The notes under the pieces are model-generated. The model had not been told where the DNA came from, did no database searches, and saw only the letters and a program-made list of their open reading frames with translations. From NCBI GenBank assembly GCA_963377175.1, contig CAUJNA010002779.1, positions 1,426,882 to 1,490,881 on the forward strand: DNA of 64,000 bases. The letters run 5' to 3'. Below, in pieces: positions 54,760 through 64,000 of the stretch; the stretch's first letter is position 1; each line of letters begins with the position of its first letter. A program made the position numbers and the translations under genes. The stretch is from Effrenium voratum. Lineage: Eukaryota > Sar > Dinophyceae > Suessiales > Symbiodiniaceae.

Positions 54760-56840
54760 AGTTTTCTGTTTTCGTTGGCCTTCCCCCGGGCCGATTCCCA
54801 GCGTTCGTTTGTTTTTTGTGTGTTTTTGTGCGCTGCCTTCCTCGCCTTGTGAGCTGATTGGGCGGCTGAAAGAAGAAAGCAGAAACATGCACCTGCGATT
54901 ACGATGGAAAGCAACGACGTATTTTTCAGCCATAACGCCAACCATATGTCCACATTTGCGTGTTGCGGCTAGGCCGTTGTGGACTGCATGTTTCCCAAAC
55001 ATAGGTCGAGCCAATCAAGCTGCATCAACGCCAACCTGGGCATCCACCGCCCAACTCAAAGCGAAGTCAATCAGTTTGGCTTTTTTTTTGCAGATTCAGG
55101 TTCACATTGTGAATTTGCAAGCCTGAGGCTCGCACACTGCCACTTGAAACAAGCTGCTGGGGTGCTGCCCTCAACGGCCACTGGCCACATTGGCTCAGTG
55201 AGGTTGTTGGTTGATTTAGTTGCCCGTGATCGGCAACCACTGTTAGTCATGGCTCTGTTGTGTTTGTTTAGCTCAGAGGCCTTTGGTGAGTTAAGAGGTT
55301 GGTGCTTGGTTCACTCACATGAGATCACATGAGCGACATGAGCATTGACCCGGGAGAGAGGGTTCCCATTTTGCTGCGTGGCAAAAGACGAAATTGCCAA
55401 GACGATGAAGCTTAAAATGCGATGACCGTTTACATGGCGCAATGACAAAAGCCCGTATGAGGCAATTTATGCAAAAAACATATAACTGTTTTTTTTGACT
55501 TGATCGGTTTTCCTTTTGTTTATGAGGCGGCACGCTTGGAAAGGAATCCCTATAGGAGAGCTAGCCAAGTGCGAGCCATGCGCGAGCCATGCGCGAGCCG
55601 GGCGCTAGCCGTTTGTTTGGTTTTGAGCCGTCCTTCTAACCGCAACTGTAACTGGTTTTGCGCTTTTGCTGCGGAATCGAGGTTGCTCCACCGGCTTTCG
55701 GCCTTCTGAAGCCGCGCAATTGTAAACGTTGATTTTTCAGGTGACCAGCTTTCATCCAGGTGTACCAGAAACAAGTAGCCAGACCAGAGAATGGTATCAA
55801 TCAAAATCTTCCTATTGATGCTCACACATCCTATGAATTGACCGGGGAGGTTGGTGCTTGGCACATACCTTCATTTGGTTAAGGCCTCAAGCTGGTTAGT
55901 CTATTCTTTCACTGCGCAGCCTACTGCTTTCTGATAGCCTGCTTCAAATGTGCTTCTTCAAGGAACAAGCGCCCGTTGTTCGCTAACGAGGCATACAAGT
56001 GTCCCAGCTTGCGCGTGCACTTCCTGTCATCCGGAGCCCAGGTTTTGCTAGCTTGCCTGAGCACCAGCAGTTTGCCGCTGGAGAGGCAGTGGAAGATGCG
56101 GCATGTTCGGCATGGCCCAGTTCTGCCAGAGTAAGATGCGGCCAAATCGGCCAAAGCCATTTGGGCGCGTGTTTCTTTCACACTATCTTGAAGCGCGCCT
56201 GTCTCGAAGCTTTTTTGAATTCCATGTTGGCCTTGTCAGCTTATCGGGAGGGAAGGGTTCATTTGGTTCCTGTTTCGGTTGGCGAAGGGTACCCTTTTTT
56301 TCAAGGGAAGCCAAAAGCAAACCACCCCTTGCGGACTCCAAATTCAATTTTGAGACACATCCAAACCGAGTTCCCCCTGTTTTTGGGACCGCATTCTCGT
56401 CCGCAGGTTGGGCCTGGCGAGGAATGGTATGCCTTACTCCGCTTTTGAGGAGACATCCCGGCCTGTGTGGAAACCCACAAGCTCGGAACCTGCCCCATGC
56501 ATCCTCAGAACTCGGAACCGCCCCACGCATCCCTGAAACCCCCCCGTATCACACCAGTCCCATGCATCTGCACTCCGAACCGCCATTCATCCCCGCAAGC
56601 CCTTGGAACCATGCACCCCTGGAATCCTCCTTGGCATGAATCCATTGATGGACCCGGTCCCACGTTTCAACACCTTCCAGTTTTGTTGATCGCAGAAGGT
56701 TCCAGATTTGGGCTGCCAGGTTGGCATGCTTCCTGGGAAGTGCAGTTGGCGCGCGCCTCAGAATCCCCTGCGCCTCAGAATCCCGTACGCATTAAGTTTC
56801 CTAAGTACTCCTCTCCCCCTAGACATACACCGTGCCTCCC
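54760..56840. other. Long intron or spacer with a possible LRR exon
   Basis: One weak LRR-like peptide (SLRLAHCHLKQAAG, near 55119-55160) is on the plus strand. Otherwise no supported exon. A small GCGAGCCATGC repeat lies at 55570-55598. A segment near 56285-56330 (AGGGTACCC..., CAAGGGAAGCCAAA) recalls the 25.6-kb minisatellite unit and a reversed stretch at 34.01-34.05 kb. Confidence 0.4.
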
Positions 56841-56849
56841 CCCCCCCCA

Positions 56850-57245
56850 CCGGGTTTTGGGCCAGAACTGTTTCAGCCTGCGTTGTTTAGTACTGGCATC
56901 AAATGGGAAGGGGGGGGGCTGGGGCACCCCTTTGATTTGCAGAAAAGGTGTTCAAAATGCTGTTTCCAAGTAAGAAGTTTTAAAGGGGCACCCTTGGTTT
57001 TGTTGTTTCAAGGAGAGATCTTCTGAAGGGAACCTCTTGGAGAGCCAGTAGTAGAAACCTTGCCACGCAAGGCAAGCCTTTGGTTCGAGAGAAAAAGGCG
57101 CTCAGAATGCAGCAGAATGCAACTTTGAGTAAGACCAGGTGACCCCTGATAAGCACATTTGCAGGGAGATTACTATTGGTTTAGCATTGGGGAACACACA
57201 AATATTGGCAATTTTGGGGGTCGGCTGGTTTGTTTCATTCGGGGC
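56850..57245 (+). repeat. Dispersed repeat R3, copy 3
   Basis: CCGGGTTTTGGGCCAGAACT, GTTTCAGCCTGCG, CTGAAGGGAACCTCTTGGAG, CCACGCAAGGCAAG, GAATGCAACTTTGAG, GACCCCTGATAAGCACATTT, ACTATTGGTTTAGCATTGGG, CAAATATTGGCAATTTTGGG, GTCGGCTGG. Shares ordered landmarks with copies at 27.4 kb (+) and 12.4 kb (-). Confidence 0.65.
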
Positions 57246-57660
57246 AGGTTTCTGAGTGGGAGAAGTGATTGATGCATGGAAGAGGGGGTATGCCGCAATG
57301 AAGTGCTCTCCCCCAGGAGAATCATGTATGGGGGTGCCCCGGCACGTTTTCCCTTTTGGGGGGCCGGTTGGCTAAATTGTGGGTGTTTGACAACGTGGAC
57401 CGTCCCTCCGCTGCAAAATGCCATTGGGCGAGGAAATAAGTTGACCGGGTCACCCCCTGGAGCTCCGTCTTTTCTTGGGTCTCACCGATGAGCCAGCATA
57501 GGTGTCCTTCTTAGGAAAGCCTGGTTAACAATAGATGGCACTGGTTTAGATGGGTTTGGTTCCATTTACCAGGGCCATCTATTTTTTCCACAAGGCCACC
57601 TATGTGAGCAAGCAGCCGGAACTCGAAAACAAAGGGCCGACCTCCAACTGCCGAGGGCAG

Positions 57661-57693
57661 CAACTCATCGACTTGGACCTCTCCGGCAACAAG
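57661..57693 (+). CDS. Leucine-rich repeat exon (33 nt minimum)
   Basis: After CGAGGGCAG the frame gives QLIDLDLSGNK, an LRR core, and may end in phase 0 at a GC donor (GCTGTG). The frame continues as AVAEEPGTQ, so a longer exon is possible. A further LRR-like peptide (GLNLRIHQPRCLADSALQLV) lies near 57918-57982. Confidence 0.5.
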
Positions 57694-57999
57694 GCTGTGG
57701 CAGAGGAGCCGGGCACCCAGAAAAAGAATCGCTTCTGGGGTTGCCGGGTTCCAGGCAAAGCTTTGGGGCCTGTTTGGGCCCATTTTTCAAAGTGCTGTCC
57801 GAAAAGCAGTTGTTGGGACGCGGGTGCTGGACAAATCTGGCGGCTAAGTGAGGCAACAGTAGTGTAGTTTGTGACCTTTGAAAGAACTGGGACTCTTTTG
57901 GGCTCTGGCAAACAACAGGGACTAAACTTGCGAATCCACCAGCCCCGATGCTTGGCTGACTCGGCCTTGCAACTAGTGCAATGCAGGTATGATCTTTTG

Positions 58000-60440
58000 G
58001 ATGGCTTTGAGGCGAAACAAAAGGAAACATGCCGTTTTAAGAGGTTCCCTATTTGAGAAACACTCATTTGAGCGCCCTCCAGGGTTTCCATTACCAACCG
58101 CCCAGGGGCTCAACAGTCCGAGTGATGCGTCAACCTCTTTAGCCGGGGAGTTCAGGCATCCAAAACCTCAGAATCCGGGTCCATCGGTCTTATGCCTTGG
58201 CAAGGCTCTCACCTATGCCGTTCCAAGGTGTCATGTTGGTTCCCCTACCCAGTCCCCTTGTGCCCGGGTCCTCCTTGTTGATGCTGTGACCAGGCCCTGC
58301 AGTCGAGTTCTGGGAAGGGCGCTGTGCAGGGTGCAGGCGCGCGAAGCAGATAGCCTCGCCTGAACAAAGCTTGCAAGGCGGCTTTTGTTTTTGCCAGCCA
58401 ACTCAAGTCAATGGGAGGTCGGCAGATAAACTTCTGGCTCCCATGAACGGCAGTCCATGAGCGCAGCGTGCCTTGACCGAACTCTGAACTGCACGCCCAT
58501 AGGTGGCCCACGTAGGTAGGCGCACCATTTTGCAGGATGTGGAGAGCAGCTACGCTTCGTTCCGAGGCTCCGAAGCAGTTCTGGCGGGTACGGGAGCATG
58601 TGATGTTCGTGCCCAACATGTCCTTGAAAGGGGATGCTGGCACTGTGGCACATGCCTCGGCCAAAGGCCAAAGGCTGGAGGGGTCATTGTTCCATGGCTC
58701 GCGGTGAGTCGCGTTTGGCGATGCCGTTGCAGTTGATTTTCAGCCGCTGCATCACTGACAGCTTTGACCAAGCCCGGCCCGACATGGATCAATCACATCA
58801 AATCCATATGGAGCCATGGATCAATCATATAGATCCATCAAATCCATGGATTCATATCAATCATATCAATCATATCAATCAGATCAATCATCTTTGCAGA
58901 TTTGCAGCCTTCAAAGGTCAGCCGCGAGACGCTTCATCCGCCTTCCGCCTTTCGAATGGCACCATTGGGGACCATGGAGCTGCTTGGCACAGCGCAGAGG
59001 GTCTCACTGCCCGCGTGCGGATTGGCCTTTTTTTTCTCACCTGAAGCAGTTTACAAATTAGGAGTTTCTCTTGGCAGGCACTAGTGTTGGTTGTGGGAAT
59101 TCTTTTGACGTTTCAGCTTGAAAGTGTGCACTCACCGCTCATGTGCGGGGCCAGGGTCTCCAAGCATGAAGATGGGAGGCTATTGAGCGAGTTAGCATTG
59201 TAGTGGGAACGCAGTCCAACTGGGATCAGCAGTCAAATTCAAGAGCAGCTGAGGAACGTCGAGCACATCCAATTGCCAATTAATCAGCGGTTTTTTTTTT
59301 TGGGGGGGGGAATGCTTTGCTGCCTTGCTTGAATCTGGGACTGTTGTGACCTGGCGTTATGCAGAACATGGTGGAGACAGCTACGTACTGCGCCTTTACA
59401 TTTTGAACGACTCAGATCTGACTTGCAAAAAGTGTCTCTCAAGCGGCGTTGTGCTCGTGCTCAGCTTGCGGGTGCAAGGCGCAGCTGTCCCATTCGAGGA
59501 CACAGCCGCCCCCAAAGCGTGAGTTTGCGCGAAAGCGCGCTGGCGCACCCAGGCGGAGCACGAAGGGCATGGCTCGCCCATTGGATGTTCAACTTCACAC
59601 GGCGAAGGCCAGGGCATAAGAAAGCTGATCACTGCCGGGGTGGGAGCACTCAAACTGTTGCTTCGAGTCAGGGTTGCAGTGAGACCACCTGTGCGATGCA
59701 AGGACGCACACCAAGGAAGAATGAGTTGCCGCACTTTAGAGGATGGCATGCGGGAGCATGTGGGATTCGGGGGTTTCCCCTTTGAGTTGGCACCTTGCCT
59801 TTGGCTGTTGTAGAAAGATTCAAACCCGCAGAACTCCAGGGCCAACTTCCGGGTTCTCCAATTTGGACTCCCAAGTGGCTCTGCATCCACAGTTGGCCGA
59901 GCCCCTCAAATGATTGTTTGCTTGTGGGCACATTGGGTTTGGAGCTGGTGATGCCAACGGAATCACGTCATTTCCGCACAAAACTCACGTCGTTTCCAGG
60001 TGCCCAGGTCGGCAGCCGCGTATCACAGGGATTGCCTCCCCCCATGTAACCCACCGAAAGTCCCCTGCAGCCTTGCATGCTCACGTGCGAGGCTCTCCTT
60101 TCCAAACACCCCCCCCCCCCCAAAAAAAAAAAAAAACTAAAACAAAAAAAACTACAACAACAAGAAAACAACATTTCCAAACAACCCCCCCTCCCCCGCC
60201 CCCCCCGAAAAGAAGAGAACCCAGGTGGAGACAAGCAGATGTTCTGCCCGGCCAGGACAATCGTCCCTGGCTCTGCCTGAAGCCGCTCCGCTGCCAGGAG
60301 CTGTCAAATTGAGAGGCACCGGATGACTTTTAGAGGGGAAACCACAAGGAATCAACCAGATTCACGGGAAACCCTCTACAGATGGTAAGGGCAAAGGCAC
60401 CTTTCAAAAGGGTTCACCTCGACCAGAGTCTCATGCCTTT
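58000..60440. other. Mostly non-coding; ambiguous exon near 58.55 kb
   Basis: After TTTTGCAG (58535) all three forward frames and one reverse frame are open for 30 or more codons, so no choice is made. An ATCAAT/ATATCA simple repeat lies at 58790-58895. Poly-C/poly-A tracts lie at 60110-60210. No supported gene otherwise. Confidence 0.4.
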
Positions 60441-60449
60441 GTGTGGCAG

Positions 60450-60578
60450 GTGTCAACCCTGCAACCGATTGAATGGGACAACACACAGGCGCGAGGCGTG
60501 CTTCGTCAGGAGATGGAGCTCGCATTTCCCATGGGTGGTGCCATCATCCATGTGCGAGACTTGGCAATGTCGCGAATC
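60450..60578 (+). CDS. Internal exon, unrecognised
   Basis: GTGTGGCAG acceptor, 43 codons in phase 0 (VSTLQPIEWDNTQARGVLRQ, EMELAFPMGGAIIHVRDLAM, SRI), then a GTGTTT donor at 60579. Good codon bias and clean splice limits. It precedes the LRR-like and PH exons on the same strand. Confidence 0.55.
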
Positions 60579-60934
60579 GTGTTTGACGTCGGGTTGAGCG
60601 CTTCAAATGTTCAGTTGCATGAAATTTCAGTTGCAGCTGCACGAGAGTTATGCCTGTGCGCACTCACATCTCTTGAACCTGTCTTCCGTGCACCGCCAAA
60701 GATCTCGTTTCTCCCTTTTCGCTGACGAGTGGGACCCGCTCGGACTGCAGGCAGAGGTCGACCTCGAGGCGCCGCGGGTGCAACGACCTCCATGTCGCCT
60801 TGTTCAACCTTTTCTTGTTTGTAAGGTTCTCAAATCCACCCTGAGCCGTCCAACTGATTCCCAAATGCACCCCGAACCCTCCGAGTAACAGACACAGCCC
60901 GGGCTCCCTCTACGTCGAGGGGTACCGATCTCAC

Positions 60935-61021
60935 GTCGAGAGGAGGCCCAGTCGCGGTACATGCCATACCTCGCCCGCTTGAAGCAGCTGATGCTCAGCT
61001 CCAGCCGCCACCGCCTTGGGA
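60935..61021 (+). CDS. Exon with LRR-like helix
   Basis: Frame SRREEAQSRYMPYLARLKQL then MLSSSRHRLG, high GC3. L..LKQLMLS resembles the start of a leucine-rich repeat. Both limits are uncertain. Confidence 0.4.
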
Positions 61022-61504
61022 CTTCGGATGACTTCGGGACATCGGGACTTCGGAGGGTTGCGGCTTGTCGTCGCCCAACTTGGAGAGAAGGGCGCGCCCC
61101 TTTTTCTTGGGTTTGGTTGGTAAGCACCGGAGAGCAACCCAAGCATGCGCTAGGTCTTTTGGATTCAATTGCTTTCATCTATGCCGGTTTGCGCTTGCAT
61201 GCTAGCAGCCGCCGCTCCGCTGGTCTTGCCAGCCTTGGCCCAAAGTTCGGCGGGTGTTTTCCACAATTGAAGCAGCGTGGCAAGGGTGGATGGCGGAACT
61301 TGCCATCCATGCAGACGACATCATCATGGCAGGCTTTGTTTGGAAGCGGTCGAAGCTATCCAGAAGCAGGCCTTTTTTGCGCTGCACGTTGCCTTTGTGT
61401 TTCCGTTTGTTCCTTTTCCAAGCTGCCAAACACATGGGGCGTACAAACAATAGCATACGATGAGCCAGTCATGCACCCGCCTGGATTTGGCGCCTCAAGT
61501 GCAG

Positions 61505-62044
61505 GCCAAAAGGTGCATCCTTGGGGTCCGCTTTGGGCTGAAACCAAGGAAGTATCTGAAGTCCTGGCGGAGAAGGTGGCTGGTGCTGACCAGTCAGCAC
61601 CTCTGCAGCTTCCGGAAGCGCGACGACGCGAAGCCCACAGAAGTCATGGCCCTGGCAGCATCGTGGCAGGAAAGGCAAGGGATGGCTGAAACCCGATGTT
61701 TGACTCAAACATACTCCCTCTGCCATTCAGGCAGTTAGTTGTTCTCCCTTGCATGCTTCGTAAAGCACAAAGCTGTCCGTAAAAATCGGACCATAAACTC
61801 GGCGGCCGACCCAATTCTTCCGCTTGGTGCGCTGTGCCAGTTTGAGTCACGACTTGCGCTCAGACAGTGCAGGTTGGCCTTTGATGGCCGTTGGACATCT
61901 TAGGACTGCTATGCGGTGAGAAGCGCCTTCAAGATTACTGGATTGGACAACTCCTTTAGCATTCATTCGCCCAAGCAGTCCTTTCTGCTGATCCCAGAGG
62001 GTGAGGACAAAGGACGGTGGATTGCACAAGTTGGCACGCACATG
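61505..62044 (+). CDS. PH-domain protein, two exons
   Basis: Exon 1 (61505-61654, after CAAGTGCAG) reads AKRCILGVRFGLKPRKYLKS, WRRRWLVLTSQHLCSFRKRD, DAKPTEVMAL: the first strands of a pleckstrin-homology domain with the basic KSWRRRW signature. Exon 2 (61904-62044, after CATCTTAG) reads DCYAVRSAFKITG, NSFSIHSPKQSFLLIPEGED, KGRWIAQV. It supplies the later strands and the invariant helix Trp. The join is phase 0 through an intron starting GCAGCA (GC donor, 249 nt). Exon 2 ends at a GTGTCC donor. PH domains bind phosphoinositides or proteins at membranes; the basic first loop fits lipid binding (inference). Upstream exons may add LRRs. Confidence 0.8.
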
Positions 62045-62248
62045 GTGTCCAGCGTGCTGCTCTTTGATGACATGTTCTAAAGTAGCTGCCCTCAACGCGT
62101 GCGCTTGGCACACTTTGGTCACTTTGTCATGTTGCTGCTCATCTCTACGCTCGGCTTGAAGGGCAGGGTGAGCTTTATAGCCAAGTGAGAGAGAATCATT
62201 CTCTCATTTGCGTATTGCCATGTACAGGCACCTAGTCACTAAGTTGAC

Positions 62249-62297
62249 TTGCGATGCAAATAGCTATCCTGACTTGCGAGGCAAATAGCTATCCTCA
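62249..62297. repeat. 25-bp tandem duplication
   Basis: CTTGCGATGCAAATAGCTAT and CTTGCGAGGCAAATAGCTAT, each followed by CCT, are adjacent and differ at one base. A short palindrome (GAGAGAATCATTCTCTC) lies 50 bases upstream at about 62189. Confidence 0.8.
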
Positions 62298-62519
62298 TTT
62301 GAATTCAAGGCTCGCAGCAGCCCGGAACAGACAGGAACAGCGCCATTCGCCCGGCAACTGTGCGTGCCTTGCGCAAAAAGAGATCGTGATTGGAAGCCAA
62401 AGAACGCTTGGCAGCATGAATGCGGTTGCTGAACCTGAAAGAGGGAACAGATGCTTGGCCACCTGGAAAGCCGCATAGCCATGTGGTTTTTTCTGTTCTT
62501 TTCTGTTTTTGTTTTTCTC

Positions 62520-62680
62520 GGACAGAACCCGTATTTGGATCGTTTTTTTCCCGTATGATCAATTTTTGTTTCCGGCCGGTGGCCGTATTTGGCCGTATGC
62601 AACCCGTATTTGTTCAACAAATTGTTTGACACAAAACCGTAAATAACCGTATGGCAAGTTTTTGCGGCCCAAGCCGTATG
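62520..62680. repeat. Cluster of CCGTA(T/A) motifs
   Basis: Eight occurrences of CCGTAT or CCGTAA in about 150 bases (ACCCGTATTTGG, GCCGTATTTGG, ACCGTATGG and variants), irregularly spaced. The surrounding DNA lacks the motif. Non-coding on the plus strand; a minus-strand 205-codon frame crosses it but has poor codon bias. Confidence 0.55.
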
Positions 62681-63152
62681 GATGGACAAACACGTCACAT
62701 ATGGGTTTCCAGGCTCAGCTTTAGCTTGTGGGAGGCTGCGGGCGAGGCATTTGTCTTTCTTTGGTATCATGTTTACGTTTGATGACAACTCGTTCAAACA
62801 AACCTGACTTTGAGAATTGTGTCTGAAACGCAACACGTGGCATTTGTTGGAAGAGAACGTGGTTGGGCACACCTTCCTCAACGAGGTGCATCAAAGAGGG
62901 CCAGCTGGGCTGAGGCTACGTTGCCTATTCCAGCGATGTGGGCGAGTCGTTGCGACCTGTGCTGAAGCCGCTTACCCAGATGGTGCGTCAATCGGGCTTG
63001 CTGCTTGCGTGTCGTGCCTGGCGTGATTGCTTCGGCAGGTGATTCGCTAAAAGTTTGCAAGAGCCATAGTGAAAACTCATCTTTTGCCTGGGCTTGTAAG
63101 GATGGTCATCCCAACTAGAGTGTTTAGATGACCTGTGTCAGGGTTCGTGCAG

Positions 63153-63228
63153 GCGCATGCCCAAACGCAGCTGCTTCTGGGCATGGAAGTGGGTGCCCTT
63201 CATGTCCACATCGAACAATTGCCACTGA
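63153..63228 (+). CDS. Possible exon with C2-like first strand
   Basis: After TTCGTGCAG the frame gives AHAQTQLLLGMEVGALHVHI then EQLPLN. The G.L.V.I...LP pattern is the usual first strand of a C2 domain, but only this strand is visible. A possible next exon (VNLSYGVAGAYVIGV, after GGCAG at 63441) follows. Confidence 0.4.
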
Positions 63229-63860
63229 ATTGAACTTTGGGAAGTGACGGAAGAGAATGACCAGAAGTAAGCCTCATTGTCAGGGATCTTTCGACAGATT
63301 TGTCACACATCGCCCCAAAAAAACCAGGTTTTCCGCACCGAAAGACCAGACCAACAGGTTTGTCAGTCTCCGGGGGTTGGTGTCAAATCTTTTAAAAGTG
63401 CGGAAAATGACAAACGAAAAACCGCCCCGAGGCCTTGGCAGGTGAACCTCAGCTATGGAGTCGCCGGCGCGTATGTGATCGGCGTCTTGGCCTTCAAAAG
63501 AATTCCTTCGGTCTCTTCCCGAAGGCAGACAGAGAGCAGAAAGACGAGAGCAGCTGCCCAGCGCTTGCATTCAAAACCCAGCTTTTTATATAGGATGTTC
63601 CTTTTCTTTTAGGGGCCGGGCATGAGCTCAAAAAGTCGGCCTGGCATTGAACAAGTACTTAGAGCAAGCCTGACACGAGAAGTGGGTGTTCGGCATTTTG
63701 TGCGGGCCTCTTTGAAGCCCCAGTTTGCCTCAATAAACAAGTCGATCACATCCCGCTTTGCACGTGTCTTTGGCACGCGGGATTCCAGGCGCGGTTTTGA
63801 TTGAGACTCTGAATTTCCAGTTCCAGGTTGCCCCTCAAGCTCCAGCCAAGATTCAATGAC

Positions 63861-63930
63861 CTGGCAGGGCGACTTTCTGCTTTCCTTGGGCCTTCTTCTT
63901 TTTGTTGGCACCCTTCAGCTCAATCATCAT
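63861..63930 (-). CDS. Possible minus-strand exon, Lys-rich
   Basis: Minus-strand reading after ATCAAG gives MMIELKGANKKKKAQGKQKV ALP and reaches a GTCATT donor. The codons look coding, but the exon is short and low-complexity. Overlapping plus-strand frames are also open. Confidence 0.3.
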
Positions 63931-64000
63931 CTTGATTGTTGGCCACTTGCAAGTTTATGCCCTTTTGGTGGGGTGATGTATGTTGCAAACCAAACGTCCA

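Noticed and set aside
62264..62881. 205-codon minus-strand frame
   Set aside because: Crosses the CCGTAT cluster and AT-rich DNA; the repeated KYG residues come from the motif and codon bias is poor.
63622..63804. Plus-strand frame LTREVGVRHFVRASLK... versus minus-strand frame RDVIDLFIEANWGFKEAR...
   Set aside because: Both open across the same bases with similar codon bias and no domain; strand cannot be chosen.

Overview
The window looks like nuclear DNA of a dinoflagellate, most likely a suessialean or symbiodiniacean lineage; the species cannot be fixed from the sequence. Four things point there. Coding DNA appears as many short, GC-rich (high GC3) exons scattered in long introns. Introns that can be placed by protein-domain continuity often start with GC or GA instead of GT. 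Microsatellites and homopurine or homopyrimidine tracts are abundant. The recognisable domains (a TIR-like FVSHFWG/RIWCLFE domain, ankyrin, EF-hand, LRR, PH, DUF1810) are typical of dinoflagellate gene sets. No bacterial operon, rRNA, tRNA, CRISPR array or spliced-leader gene was recognised.

Layout. From 1 to 7.5 kb there are plus-strand exons of one or two unrecognised genes, ending in terminal exons at 2189 and 7519. A two-exon gene at 7.95-9.55 kb encodes a DUF1810 domain behind a long disordered Lys/Glu/Pro-rich region. From 11 to 16.2 kb there are coiled-coil-like and unassigned exons. From 17.1 to 31.4 kb comes the best-supported region: an EF-hand exon, a TIR-like domain split over seven exons (19.6-23.3 kb), further exons, then a run of ankyrin repeats cut into exons as short as 33 nt (28.6-31.4 kb). 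These may form one EF-hand/TIR-like/ankyrin gene. Orphan exons at 33-36 kb precede a three-exon sulfotransferase-like fragment (36.5-37.1 kb). Only two minus-strand exons are plausible (about 37.9-38.2 and 63.9 kb). Scattered exons at 38.7-47.1 kb are followed by about 5 kb dominated by ATGT-type microsatellites (47.7-52.3 kb). The last part (52.9-63.5 kb) carries leucine-rich-repeat exons, a PH domain split over two exons and a possible C2 strand.

Repeats are as informative as the genes. Two short dispersed families (R1, four copies; R2, three copies) begin exactly where exons end. In two places one copy makes up an entire intron between two coding exons, so both look like introners (intron-generating mobile elements). 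All four R1 copies can be read with a GA donor and all three R2 copies with a GC donor. A roughly 72-bp minisatellite at 25.6-26.7 kb repeats a 3' splice-site-like signal about 16 times inside an intron. Families R3 (three copies, both orientations) and R4 (four copies) are dispersed elements of unknown type, and 33.57-33.73 kb holds a MITE-like hairpin between 17-bp direct repeats. Exon limits are hand-derived from reading frame, splice dinucleotides and domain continuity; there is no transcript evidence.
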